DNA from: Arsenicibacter rosenii
Lineage (GTDB): Bacteria; Bacteroidota; Bacteroidia; Cytophagales; Spirosomataceae
Assembly: GCF_001870735.1 (NCBI RefSeq)
Contig: NZ_MORL01000006.1
Span: 186,001 to 250,000 of the forward strand
Length of the DNA: 64,000 nt
Direction: 5' to 3'
Every line of letters starts with the position of its first letter. Position 1 is the first letter of the stretch. Under the pieces are notes generated by a model. It was not told the DNA's origin. It was given only the letters and a program-made list of their open reading frames with translations, and did not search any database. This document shows positions 33,422 through 42,328 of this stretch, one piece after another. The translations under genes and the position numbers were made by a program.

Positions 33422-36239
33422 CTGTAAACCAGCCGACCATCAACACTGCCGAAACCAGCGCACCCAGCAGCGGCCAATAGTTTTGGGATGTAGCACTCTT
33501 AAACGGCTGACTACCCCCAAAGACAATGACACCTGCCCAGAAAAACGGATGCCGTCCCGACTGATGCGCTTCATCTGACCGAAGAAAGTCTAATTTTGCT
33601 TCCCGCAGGGTTTCCCGAATGGGTTGTTTGTCCGACAACTTACGGTAAAAAGCATTTCCCAACCGCGCCTGTACCGAATCGTTTAATGGAAACAAGGAAC
33701 AGGTAACCGCTTTGGCCCCTGCCCAGGTAAATGCGCGGCCAAGCGTTTGAATACCATCACCTGCCAAAGCTTCACCCCGTTCGGTTTCACAGGCAGACAA
33801 AACCACTAACCGGCTTTGGCGCATATCAGTGTGCTGAATTTCGGATGGATACAGCAGATAATCAGGTTCACCGGGCCAGAAGGCCAGGGCCGTTTCGCCG
33901 GCTTCCGGTACGGTATGTGTTACGCAGACAATCAGGTTGGAGCCGGGAGCTCGTTCCAGAAATTCCTTTTTGGTCGCGTCTTCGTTTTGCAGCGCGTCGC
34001 CGCCGAAAATATCAATTTCGCGGCGTGAGGCCGGGAGCGTGCGTAATACGGGGCCGCCGCGTCGCCCGGCCATGATATGGCCCGAGTCGGTGAAAGGAGC
34101 AATAACAAGCGGCCGGACAGAAATATGCTTCTCTGGCAACTCATTGGTATACAGCGCAAACAGGTTGAATAGATAGCCAATGTTATAGCGCTCAATCAGG
34201 AATTCGCCGGCTTTCGCTTCCAATGCCTCAAAAGGAATCATCAGTTCGGGAGGCGGCAGAATAGTCAGAATAGTTGACCCGGCCAACATGTCGTCTTCCA
34301 GGGGCTTAAGCAGGTAAGTATACAATTGACGGGCAAAAGTCGAATTATACGTACCGACAACCCCGGGGTCCCGGCTGATCTCTGTCTTGAACTGCCCGAC
34401 AAGGTTGATCAGCTTATTCCGTTCGACGGGGACGAACCGGAGCATCGCTTTTTTTCGGGAACACCCAAGCAATAAAAGCCCTTTGGGCAATAATACCTGA
34501 CTAAGTACGCTTTCCGTGGGGGCTATCTTTTGCTGTAGTGAAGTAATTGACCGTTCATTCAGCTCGCGCCGTGCACTGGCATATTGTGGAAACTGCCGTT
34601 CGGTTTGTGCCTGGAAATGGACGAGCCGTGATTCCAGTGCCTGAATTTTACCGGAAATCTGCTGTTGAGCATAAGGATCACGGTCCTTCTCGCGCAGGAG
34701 TATCAGTAAACTTAACTGCTTTTTGATAGACAGCAGTTGGTTAAATGTTGCTTTAGGCAGATAATAACGGGCAAGTTGCTGTTCTGTCTGGGCATCGGTC
34801 AGCAGTGCATTTCGGGATAACTCAAGGAGGTCAAGTGCCCGCTGACAATATTCTTCGCTCTGTGCTGCCTGCTGCGACAGTTCGTAGCAGAGCATAAAGG
34901 CCGGTTCAAGTAGTTCGGCCGTAAACGTACTCAAAAAGTTTTTTGATTCCGACAAGGACGTTGACCGTCGTAATGAAGCGGTAATCCGGATCGCTTTTTC
35001 GTAATTAGATAAAGCCATTTTACTATTTTCGAACCGCAGGAATTTGTCCTGCATTGGCATCGCCAATAGCAAGTGAGCTTCATTGAGTAAAGCCTTAAGG
35101 TAGGCCTGAGGCAGATGAGGCGTTAAGCCCGACGGGTCTGTGTTTTTCAGTCCGTACGCCTCTCGGATCGCTAAAGCCGCCATCCGTTCTGCATCGGCCC
35201 AGAGTTTCTGTTGTTTATAAATTTCACTTAGCCGGCAGTATGCTTCAACGCGTTGATGAGACAAAACCGGGTTCAGCTTTTTTGAATAGGCAATCAGTTG
35301 CTTGCTTGCCGCCATAGCTGCCGGCAGCTGTTTTTTTTGCCAGTGCAATTCAGAAAAGTTTTCAAGCAGCCGGACTTCCAGGTCTATATCCGGCTTTCCT
35401 CCGGACTCCTTACGGGATAAATCGTATAATTGTCCGGCCTTCCGGGTGCTTTCTTCGGCCAGGCCGATTCGTTGCTGCCGCAACTGACTTTCTGCAAGAT
35501 TACAATAGACAATTGCCTGATAGAGAGGATAACCTTTATAGACGTCAACTGCTTTCAGGAAAAATGAGTCTGCCACGGCAAAATTTTTAATTTCCCGGTA
35601 GCATTTGCCAAGTGTATTATGCAGACCCGCAATCTGTAAACTAGTATCAAACTTTTTTGATTTCGGTATGATTTGAAGAGCTTGTCTGCTTAAATTGATG
35701 GCTTCGGCATAGGCCATTAACTGGTAATTTAAGTAAGCATAATTTATATAATAATCCTGGACATAAATAGGGATTTGTTTGTAAAGATTATTGTGCTTTT
35801 CCAGTAATTCAGCAACTTGTTTAAAATAATACTGGGCCGAGTCGAGTTGCCATCCGAACTGGTGGCAGATACCAAGACCAGAAAGAATCCCGAACTTGGC
35901 AGCTACGGTTTTGTTAGGCATTAGCTGGTAGTAGTGCCACGAACGACGGGTCATTTCCAGACTATTGTCATACTGTGCCATGTCAGTATAGCTGGCGGCC
36001 ACATTGGTGCAGACCAAAGCAGCCAGATCATAGGCTTTTATCCGTTCACATTCTTCCAGTAACTGGTTGTTGAGGCGTCTGTATTCGGCATGCTGTAGCT
36101 TTGCATACAATTTGTCTGCAGTGCTTATACCTTGCCTGATCCGGAGACGGGCAAGGGTAATATCCTGCTGTGCGTAACTAACGCCCGAAAAAAAGAATAT
36201 CAGTACTAGTAAAAAAAAACATCTAAATAGCGCAGTCAT
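33384..36239 (-). CDS. Secreted, membrane-anchored TPR-CHAT caspase-like protease
   Basis: A 951-aa protein. The signal peptide (FRCFFLLVLIFFFSGVSYAQQ) is followed by a long helical TPR region (about 30-520) and then a CHAT domain (about 640-915). The catalytic dyad is readable: His775 in VCVTHTVPE and Cys817 in VVLSACETERGEALAGDG. A C-terminal transmembrane helix (LLGALVSAVLMVGWF) with KKKDQ after it anchors the protein, placing the TPR and CHAT domains in the periplasm. CHAT proteases are caspase/separase relatives. It lies between a sigma/anti-sigma pair and the lipopeptide array, whose members would also be exported, so they are candidate substrates or ligands. Confidence 0.93.
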   Translation of the reverse strand: MTALFRCFFLLVLIFFFSGVSYAQQDITLARLRIRQGISTADKLYAKLQHAEYRRLNNQLLEECERIKAYDLAALVCTNVAASYTDMAQYDNSLEMTRRSWHYYQLMPNKTVAAKFGILSGLGICHQFGWQLDSAQYYFKQVAELLEKHNNLYKQIPIYVQDYYINYAYLNYQLMAYAEAINLSRQALQIIPKSKKFDTSLQIAGLHNTLGKCYREIKNFAVADSFFLKAVDVYKGYPLYQAIVYCNLAESQLRQQRIGLAEESTRKAGQLYDLSRKESGGKPDIDLEVRLLENFSELHWQKKQLPAAMAASKQLIAYSKKLNPVLSHQRVEAYCRLSEIYKQQKLWADAERMAALAIREAYGLKNTDPSGLTPHLPQAYLKALLNEAHLLLAMPMQDKFLRFENSKMALSNYEKAIRITASLRRSTSLSESKNFLSTFTAELLEPAFMLCYELSQQAAQSEEYCQRALDLLELSRNALLTDAQTEQQLARYYLPKATFNQLLSIKKQLSLLILLREKDRDPYAQQQISGKIQALESRLVHFQAQTERQFPQYASARRELNERSITSLQQKIAPTESVLSQVLLPKGLLLLGCSRKKAMLRFVPVERNKLINLVGQFKTEISRDPGVVGTYNSTFARQLYTYLLKPLEDDMLAGSTILTILPPPELMIPFEALEAKAGEFLIERYNIGYLFNLFALYTNELPEKHISVRPLVIAPFTDSGHIMAGRRGGPVLRTLPASRREIDIFGGDALQNEDATKKEFLERAPGSNLIVCVTHTVPEAGETALAFWPGEPDYLLYPSEIQHTDMRQSRLVVLSACETERGEALAGDGIQTLGRAFTWAGAKAVTCSLFPLNDSVQARLGNAFYRKLSDKQPIRETLREAKLDFLRSDEAHQSGRHPFFWAGVIVFGGSQPFKSATSQNYWPLLGALVSAVLMVGWFTVKKKDQPTRVVP

Positions 36240-36262
36240 ACACCCTCACCATCTCTTCCTTT

Positions 36263-36306
36263 ACAAATAAGCCATAACCGTTAAAACAAAGTTATGGCTT
36301 ATTTGT
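36263..36306. terminator. Hairpin between lipopeptide array and CHAT gene
   Basis: Perfect 16-bp inverted repeat ACAAATAAGCCATAAC / GTTATGGCTTATTTGT. It sits 24 bp upstream of the CHAT start codon and about 200 bp after the last lipopeptide gene on the same strand, so it would end or attenuate read-through from the array into the protease. The 36307-36504 stretch holds another small hairpin (36379-36396) but no gene. Confidence 0.7.
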
Positions 36307-36504
36307 AGTAAACAGATCATCTTTGGTGTACATAATTTTGGGTATATTAAAATCCGCTATGGCTCAGAGACCAGAAACATTGCCGTTTCCGGCAATCAGT
36401 GGCGGCTGAAGAGGTTTTGACGACTGGTAGGCAAAGCGCTTGCAGCCAGTGAGGAATGGCCTCAGGGTATTTGTAAAGGTGTTAAGTGGTATGATACCAA
36501 TGTA

Positions 36505-36639
36505 TTAGCGGGGGCGTCCGCCGCCCAGATGATTGGTGTCGCCTACGGATTCGACCGTAACCGGATCGACAGAAGTTTGTGATTGTTCGCAAGCCGAAAC
36601 GGCAGTGACGATGAGGAGGATGATGGCTAATTTTTTCAT
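36505..36639 (-). CDS. Lipopeptide array copy 1 (44 aa)
   Basis: Signal peptide MKKLAIILLIVTAVSAC with a consensus lipobox VSAC, then a 28-residue mature part beginning CEQSQTSVDPVT and ending GDTNHLGGGRPR. The frame extends upstream into the previous spacer, but the Met before KKLAI begins a proper lipoprotein signal. The protein is identical to copy 5. The last gene of the array, nearest to CHAT. Confidence 0.85.
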   Translation of the reverse strand: MKKLAIILLIVTAVSACEQSQTSVDPVTVESVGDTNHLGGGRPR

Positions 36640-36685
36640 GATTTGACTGTGTTTAAACGCGATAGAAAAGAGAAGAGAAGGGAGA

Positions 36686-36820
36686 TTAGCGGGGGCGTCC
36701 GCCACCCAGATGATTGGTGTCGCCTACGGATTCGACCGTAACCGGATCGACAGATGTTTGTGATTGCTCGCAAGCCGAAACGGCAGCGACGATGAGGAGG
36801 AGGATGGCTAATTTTTTCAT
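36686..36820 (-). CDS. Lipopeptide array copy 2 (44 aa)
   Basis: Same layout as copy 1, with signal variant MKKLAILLLIVAAVSAC. Mature part and C-terminus GDTNHLGGGRPR are unchanged. The protein is identical to copies 3 and 4. Confidence 0.85.
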   Translation of the reverse strand: MKKLAILLLIVAAVSACEQSQTSVDPVTVESVGDTNHLGGGRPR

Positions 36821-36866
36821 GATTTGACTGTGTTTAAACGCGATAGAAAAGAGAAGAGAAAGGAGA

Positions 36867-37001
36867 TTAGCGGGGGCGTCCGCCACCCAGATGATTGGTG
36901 TCGCCTACGGATTCGACCGTAACCGGATCGACAGATGTTTGTGATTGCTCGCAAGCCGAAACGGCAGCGACGATGAGGAGGAGGATGGCTAATTTTTTCA
37001 T
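36867..37001 (-). CDS. Lipopeptide array copy 3 (44 aa)
   Basis: Protein identical to copies 2 and 4; the flanking spacer is also nearly identical at DNA level, marking a very recent duplication. Confidence 0.85.
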   Translation of the reverse strand: MKKLAILLLIVAAVSACEQSQTSVDPVTVESVGDTNHLGGGRPR

Positions 37002-37047
37002 GATTTGACTGTGTTTAAACGCGATAGAAAAGAGAAGAGAAAGGAGA

Positions 37048-37182
37048 TTAGCGGGGGCGTCCGCCACCCAGATGATTGGTGTCGCCTACGGATTCGACCG
37101 TAACCGGATCGACAGATGTTTGTGATTGCTCGCAAGCCGAAACGGCAGCGACGATGAGGAGGAGGATGGCTAATTTTTTCAT
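37048..37182 (-). CDS. Lipopeptide array copy 4 (44 aa)
   Basis: Protein identical to copies 2 and 3. Lipobox VSAC, mature CEQSQTSVDPVTVESV followed by the invariant terminus. Confidence 0.85.
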   Translation of the reverse strand: MKKLAILLLIVAAVSACEQSQTSVDPVTVESVGDTNHLGGGRPR

Positions 37183-37228
37183 GATTTGACTGTGTTTAAA
37201 CGCGATAGAAAAGAGAAGAGAAAGGAGA

Positions 37229-37363
37229 TTAGCGGGGGCGTCCGCCACCCAGATGGTTGGTATCACCTACGGATTCGACCGTAACCGGATCAACAGATGT
37301 TTGTGATTGTTCGCAGGCCGAAACGGCAGTGACGATGAGGAGGATGATGGCTAATTTTTTCAT
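37229..37363 (-). CDS. Lipopeptide array copy 5 (44 aa)
   Basis: Same protein as copy 1, but its upstream spacer is of the type found before copies 6-8. It is therefore a recombinant joint between the two sub-arrays and the point where unit length changes from 181 to 179 bp. Confidence 0.85.
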   Translation of the reverse strand: MKKLAIILLIVTAVSACEQSQTSVDPVTVESVGDTNHLGGGRPR

Positions 37364-37407
37364 GATTTGACTGCTTTTGAATATGATAGAGAAAAGAAAA
37401 TACATGA

Positions 37408-37542
37408 TTAGCGGGGGCGTCCGCCACCCAGGTGGTTGGTGTCGCCATACGCTTCGTTTGTAACCGGATCGACAGATGTTGACGTTTGTTCGCAAGCCGA
37501 AATGGCAGTGACGATGAGTAGGATGATGGCTAATTTTTTCAT
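37408..37542 (-). CDS. Lipopeptide array copy 6 (44 aa)
   Basis: Variant with signal ending TAISAC and mature part CEQTSTSVDPVTNEAY before GDTNHLGGGRPR. Identical to copies 7 and 8. Confidence 0.85.
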   Translation of the reverse strand: MKKLAIILLIVTAISACEQTSTSVDPVTNEAYGDTNHLGGGRPR

Positions 37543-37586
37543 GATTTGACTGCTTTTGAATATGATAGAGAAAAGAAAATACATGA

Positions 37587-37721
37587 TTAGCGGGGGCGTC
37601 CGCCACCCAGGTGGTTGGTGTCGCCATACGCTTCGTTTGTAACCGGATCGACAGATGTTGACGTTTGTTCGCAAGCCGAAATGGCAGTGACGATGAGTAG
37701 GATGATGGCTAATTTTTTCAT
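37587..37721 (-). CDS. Lipopeptide array copy 7 (44 aa)
   Basis: Protein identical to copies 6 and 8; spacer also nearly identical. Confidence 0.85.
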   Translation of the reverse strand: MKKLAIILLIVTAISACEQTSTSVDPVTNEAYGDTNHLGGGRPR

Positions 37722-37765
37722 GATTTGACTGCTTTTGAATATGATAGAGAAAAGAAAATACATGA

Positions 37766-37900
37766 TTAGCGGGGGCGTCCGCCACCCAGGTGGTTGGTGT
37801 CGCCATACGCTTCGTTTGTAACCGGATCGACAGATGTTGACGTTTGTTCGCAAGCCGAAATGGCAGTGACGATGAGTAGGATGATGGCTAATTTTTTCAT
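37766..37900 (-). CDS. Lipopeptide array copy 8 (44 aa)
   Basis: Protein identical to copies 6 and 7. Preceded by the most divergent unit, copy 9. Confidence 0.85.
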   Translation of the reverse strand: MKKLAIILLIVTAISACEQTSTSVDPVTNEAYGDTNHLGGGRPR

Positions 37901-37944
37901 GATTTGACTGCTTTTGAATATGATAGAGAAAAGAAAATACATGA

Positions 37945-38079
37945 TTAGCGGGGGCGTCCGCCGCCTAAGTGGTTCGTATCGCCATACGCTTCGTTTGTAA
38001 CTGGATCGACAGCAGTTTGCGTTTGTTCGCAAGCCGAAGCTGCAGCAACTAAGAACAGGAGCACAAGGAATTTTTTCAT
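37945..38079 (-). CDS. Lipopeptide array copy 9 (44 aa), promoter-proximal and most diverged
   Basis: ATG at 38079, TAA at 37945. The signal differs (MKKFLVLLFLVAAASAC) and the mature part reads CEQTQTAVDPVTNEAY, yet GDTNHLGGGRPR is unchanged. Divergence in the signal with conservation of the terminus argues for selection on the C-terminal peptide. It is the first gene from the promoter region at 38080-38268. Confidence 0.85.
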   Translation of the reverse strand: MKKFLVLLFLVAAASACEQTQTAVDPVTNEAYGDTNHLGGGRPR

Positions 38080-38268
38080 GGCTTTTTATTGGTTTTCTGG
38101 TTTTATATCAGATCATACAGGGCATATATTTTTATTTATTTTTATACTGCCCGTCAGAATTCTTATGCAAGTTTACAGGGTCTGATTAGCTTAATTTTTT
38201 CCAAAAACTTCCAATAATCCCTATCTTGCATTTTAGCTACAGACAGTGGTTTCTTTCAGCATTATTGT

Positions 38269-40827
38269 ATGCCAATTTCTGGTACTCAAAAGCAGCCAAA
38301 GCAATCAGGAAAAACAGAGCAAAGTTTGAATGAAGAAACTTTGGAGGAACGCTTGACACGTGTGCGAAAACTGCTGGAAAATTGCTTGCTTCCAGAGGAG
38401 ACCAGTGAAGTATATAATCTCCATACACTGCGTTTTCAGTTTGCAGAGGGGCTGCGTATTTTTCAGGAAATGTCCCGCAATCCGCATACGCACAAGCGGG
38501 ATAGCTGGACAACGATCCGCGATAATCTGGCTACGCCGGACTATGTGCATGATGGTTTTTCGACTACCTATTTAAATGAGGTGATCCGGATCAAAGGCGA
38601 TCCTCAGCCTGACCGGAAATATATCCGTTCCAAACAGATTACCCTGGCCCTCTACTTTATCAGTCATTACGCGGCTCTGTGCCGGTTCGATATTCGATCC
38701 GACCGGGGCATGTTGCTTTTCTACAACGGGGAAGATGTTATTCACCGGTGTGAGCTGCCGAAAGATGGAAAACGGTATTACCTGCTCTATTTCTGGCGTC
38801 AGCAGAATGAGAATGATCAGGAGCCGGTTGGGTATGCGCTGCTGACTCGTGAGGGTGCGGATTGGGAAGAAACAAAACTGACTTTCAGCGACCCGCTCTA
38901 TTTAAACGCCGTTTTTACCGCAACCGAAAGCCAGTTATCAACCAATCAGGTATACATTCAGATGCGGAACGGGAATGATGGTGCAGACGTTGCCGAAACC
39001 GCCCGTGCGACCAGCTATCTGCAATTATCGTTGAATGTCTTTCATGATCAGCAACTGATCATTCTGGGAATTCTTAGCGGCAGTCAGCGCCGGACTGGTG
39101 ACGCAATGGCCGGGGTGGTAGCGTTGATCCGTTTTGAGACCTATGCCGAAGCCATGCTTGAGCTGGATGCTTATAGCCGCTCTTTGAAACAGCCGCCTGT
39201 CGAAATTCAGTACTTTCTGGCTCATCAGCGCCTTGAAATTGCTTCGGGCGACTTTCAGTCACTGGCGGAGTTACCAAGAGCTCGTGAAGTTCGCCGGTTA
39301 CAGCATCTGGCCGGCAAATACCAGACCTACTTTGTTCATCCTGATCGGGCAAAGCACCAGATCATGCGCTATAATCTGGAGATCAAGTTGTCCGGTGAGG
39401 TGGTTTGTCTGTATGGCGATCCGGACAATGAAAGTGTCATGACCGGTATCGTACGATATACCGATGAGGTGGTGTGGCTTGAACTGGATTTTCTGCCTGC
39501 CATTCAGGCATACCGTGTCCGGTATCTGCTTTATACCAAATCAGAAAAATTTAATCACCGGAAATGCTTACTGGGGATTCATACCGGCTTAAATAAAGGA
39601 CTGACCATACCCAATACCGGCCGGCTGATTCTGGAAGAAAATCCAAAACCAGTGGTCGGAGCCATGTCAGTCAGTGAGTTTTACCGGAATCATTATTTCG
39701 CTGATCATTATCGGTTTCTGATGGGTAATCATGAAGTCGAACTAAACAGGGCACTGACTGATGCGTTCCTGAGAGAAATTCCGGTTGAGGCAGAGGAACC
39801 CGTCGTCGACCAGGGCATTGCCAGATTTAAAGGCTATTATGATTGTTATGTGTGTGACCGGCATGGAGAAGAAGATATCTATAAAATTTACCGGTATGTG
39901 CTGCATATTCAGCCGGACGGGCAGCTGACCCTTGCGCGGGCCAATGAACAGTTTAATGGCAGGGCAGCGTTACACCAGCAGACAAGTTATCTTCAGATTC
40001 ATCTGGAACCAAGTGAACGTAGCGGATCATTGGGAACCCTGCTTTTTTCGCTGAACTTCGGATCATCTAAAATAAGACGGCGAACCGATATTCAGCACTT
40101 GTTCGGAGTAATGGCCAAGCTGAATAACCGCCGGACGGAGGCAATGGCGGTTATTTTACATCGTGCCGACGATGAAACATACCGGCATCTGGATATTAGT
40201 ACCGTGCAGGAGGAATTTGTCCGGCATCTGGATGAAAATTACCGTGATGATAGTGATGAGTTCGGATTTGATTACTACGATCAGAAACTGCTGGGTGGCT
40301 TAAGTTTTCTGATGGGGCAGATGTACCGGCTGATCAGGTTACCCCGCACGCCTAACCGGGTATTCCGGCCGCGGAAAGACGAATGCCGGCGGGTAAATTT
40401 TTATGCGGCCTGTTTTTTGATGAATCAGCTGAAAGGGCAATTCAGAAAAGAAATTCAGAAAAAGAAGCAATTCGACAGCCCGCAACAATTGTATCAGATC
40501 CGGGAACAGATATCCCGGATCAAAGAGTATCTGAAAGAAGCCTGCCGGCATGGCTTCGCTGCTGAACGATTTGCCGGATATGCGGTTCATTCACCTGAAC
40601 AGAAAAAAGAATTCCGTAGTGAATTAGTACGGTTACATATACCGGCAAAACAACTGGAAGAGCTTGAAAAAGAACTGATCGGACTACTTGAAGACAGAAA
40701 ACTGCTCATCAATACTGTTAGAAAATGGCGGGAGATGCTGGTCCCGGAGGAGTTCGCCCATGATGTGTCCGGTATTGCCGAACTCGCCGAAGTCCTTTGG
40801 CCTTATATCCGGCCAATACTAGCCTAA
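38269..40827 (+). CDS. Large protein of unknown family with repeated beta-rich modules
   Basis: An 852-aa cytosolic protein without signal or membrane helix; I do not recognise the family. Residues about 1-110 are helical. The middle has at least two related beta-rich modules: LAGKYQTYFVHPDRAKHQIMRYNLEI (from about 345) and FKGYYDCYVCDRHGEEDIYKIYRYVLHI (from about 525), each followed by a G-x-L strand pattern. The C-terminal about 170 residues are helical and Lys/Glu-rich. It is transcribed divergently from the lipopeptide array across 189 bp, so it may share regulation. Its 3' end overlaps the XRE regulator's 3' end by 9 bp. Confidence 0.88.
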   Translation: MPISGTQKQPKQSGKTEQSLNEETLEERLTRVRKLLENCLLPEETSEVYNLHTLRFQFAEGLRIFQEMSRNPHTHKRDSWTTIRDNLATPDYVHDGFSTTYLNEVIRIKGDPQPDRKYIRSKQITLALYFISHYAALCRFDIRSDRGMLLFYNGEDVIHRCELPKDGKRYYLLYFWRQQNENDQEPVGYALLTREGADWEETKLTFSDPLYLNAVFTATESQLSTNQVYIQMRNGNDGADVAETARATSYLQLSLNVFHDQQLIILGILSGSQRRTGDAMAGVVALIRFETYAEAMLELDAYSRSLKQPPVEIQYFLAHQRLEIASGDFQSLAELPRAREVRRLQHLAGKYQTYFVHPDRAKHQIMRYNLEIKLSGEVVCLYGDPDNESVMTGIVRYTDEVVWLELDFLPAIQAYRVRYLLYTKSEKFNHRKCLLGIHTGLNKGLTIPNTGRLILEENPKPVVGAMSVSEFYRNHYFADHYRFLMGNHEVELNRALTDAFLREIPVEAEEPVVDQGIARFKGYYDCYVCDRHGEEDIYKIYRYVLHIQPDGQLTLARANEQFNGRAALHQQTSYLQIHLEPSERSGSLGTLLFSLNFGSSKIRRRTDIQHLFGVMAKLNNRRTEAMAVILHRADDETYRHLDISTVQEEFVRHLDENYRDDSDEFGFDYYDQKLLGGLSFLMGQMYRLIRLPRTPNRVFRPRKDECRRVNFYAACFLMNQLKGQFRKEIQKKKQFDSPQQLYQIREQISRIKEYLKEACRHGFAAERFAGYAVHSPEQKKEFRSELVRLHIPAKQLEELEKELIGLLEDRKLLINTVRKWREMLVPEEFAHDVSGIAELAEVLWPYIRPILA

Positions 40828-42312
40828 CTTTGCCACCACTTGTTTCATCGCTTCCATCTGGCGTTTTTTCTGTAAAATGACCGGCGCGGCCACACGCTCC
40901 CGACAATCAAAAATGCCACAGCGCTCGCAGGCTTCATTGACAACACGATGCGAAAGGGTGGGGTCATTCAGGAACTTAACTTTTGACCGCAAGGTATCAT
41001 TAACGGCAAAACACATAGACACGCTCATATTCTGGCGGGCGGCCCCGGGCTGAAGCCGTAGCTGATAGGGATGGGCTACTGATATAATAAGATACGCCTG
41101 TCCGGAATCGGCATAGGTAGATACCTGCGCCCGGCACAAGGCTCCGTCAAACTGTTTCTGCTGTTGCGTTGCCGAAAGCTCTTCCAGAATCGTAAGCGCA
41201 ACCCAGCGACGGCAGAAATGCCCGTCGACAATACCACGCGGACCCTGTGAACGGGACAAATGCATTTCCTTGGTCAGATGAAAATTGGTTTGCCCGGCGG
41301 TATGATTGAAACGGTAGAAAAACAACTGATCAATACCAAAATATTTAGGCAGTACATTGCTGAGCCGGTAAAAGAAACGTTCCGGAGTGGATCTGAAATC
41401 CTGAATGAGTTTCAGAAACAGGTCCTCATGCCAGACCGGGCTTGAGAATAAGGCATTCAGGCGCTCGACGAGCTTGTCGCGCCGGATCAGAATCGCTCCC
41501 GCAAAATAGGATGCCTTATAATTATTCAGGATTTGCTCGAAGGAGTCTGCTTCAACATACGAGTAGGTCTGAGGCCGGTTTTTAAGCCCGAGATACAAAA
41601 AGCCGATTTCACGGGCCAGCACAAACAGACGCTGCTCGACAGAAAGGTTTTCGTTCAGGTGAAGCGTTTTGGTTTCAGGGCGATATACCGAACGCAGCGA
41701 CGATAGCTCTGGCAGACTAGCCGGATCAAAAGTCTGGATTTTAACCTCATACCGCGTTTTAAACAGATTGATCAGCAACGCTTCGGATACGCCCGTACCG
41801 GCTGCGTCAAATTCGGTCAGAAACCGATCCGCATCGGCTTCAATATCTTCAAAATGATTATCGTGCAGCTCCTGATAGGAACGCAGCATGGCTAAGTAAA
41901 GGCGTTCAACACTCATGTTGTAGCTGAGCGCAATATCCATGAATGTACGGATCATGGCGCTGACCTTAGCCGGTGCTTCAGCCAGTAGTTCCAGTAAATC
42001 GGCAGGGTCAATGCCAAATAACTCCAGCGGAATTTCGGTCAGGAACTTTGATTTCAGTAAATCTGAAATCGGTTCGAGCTTTTTACTGAGTTTCAGCGAT
42101 ACCATGCTATCGTAATCGACCTGCATAGCATTCGCAAGGGCGGCAATTTTATCCGCTTTCGGATATTTGCGCCCTTTCTCAATTTCCGTAATATATGAAA
42201 TCGACAAGCCGGCTTTCTGCGCCAGCTCACTGACGGAAATGCCTTTGTCGATGCGCAGCTGACGAAGCTTTAAGCCAAATAATAGTCGAATATGATCGGT
42301 GGGAAGGCTCAC
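40819..42312 (-). CDS. XRE/ImmA-like transcriptional regulator (ScfR/RamB-like)
   Basis: A 497-aa regulator if started at the GTG at 42312. N-terminal HTH_XRE (LKLRQLRIDKGISVSELAQKAGLSISYITEIEKGRKYPKADKI), a central ImmA/IrrE-like region whose HExxH is degenerate (LAREIGFLYLG), and a C-terminal DUF2083-like domain with a Cys cluster (ACERCGIFDCRER). This architecture is that of short-chain fatty-acyl/propionate-type regulators. The upstream in-frame ATG at 42363 would place a 27-bp palindrome (42329-42355) inside codons, so the GTG start with an upstream operator is preferred. Likely autoregulated. Possible control of the adjacent 852-aa gene is inference. Confidence 0.88.
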   Translation of the reverse strand: MSLPTDHIRLLFGLKLRQLRIDKGISVSELAQKAGLSISYITEIEKGRKYPKADKIAALANAMQVDYDSMVSLKLSKKLEPISDLLKSKFLTEIPLELFGIDPADLLELLAEAPAKVSAMIRTFMDIALSYNMSVERLYLAMLRSYQELHDNHFEDIEADADRFLTEFDAAGTGVSEALLINLFKTRYEVKIQTFDPASLPELSSLRSVYRPETKTLHLNENLSVEQRLFVLAREIGFLYLGLKNRPQTYSYVEADSFEQILNNYKASYFAGAILIRRDKLVERLNALFSSPVWHEDLFLKLIQDFRSTPERFFYRLSNVLPKYFGIDQLFFYRFNHTAGQTNFHLTKEMHLSRSQGPRGIVDGHFCRRWVALTILEELSATQQQKQFDGALCRAQVSTYADSGQAYLIISVAHPYQLRLQPGAARQNMSVSMCFAVNDTLRSKVKFLNDPTLSHRVVNEACERCGIFDCRERVAAPVILQKKRQMEAMKQVVAKLG

Positions 42313-42328
42313 AGAATCATGATTAAAG

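Larger units (their letters stand above)
36505..38079 (-). repeat. Nine-unit tandem array of a 179-181 bp gene-containing repeat
   Basis: Each unit has one 44-codon gene plus about 45 bp of spacer ending in a CAAATC-ATG start context. Start-to-start spacing is 181 bp for the first four steps and 179 bp for the rest. Units fall into four protein variants: copies 1 and 5; 2, 3 and 4; 6, 7 and 8; and 9. Neighbouring copies are most alike, indicating recent expansion by unequal crossing over or slippage. Confidence 0.93.

Noticed and set aside
36505-38079. Regular repeats resembling a CRISPR array
   Set aside because: The unit is 179-181 bp, the repeats are coding on one strand with conserved frames, and there are no short unique spacers or cas genes.
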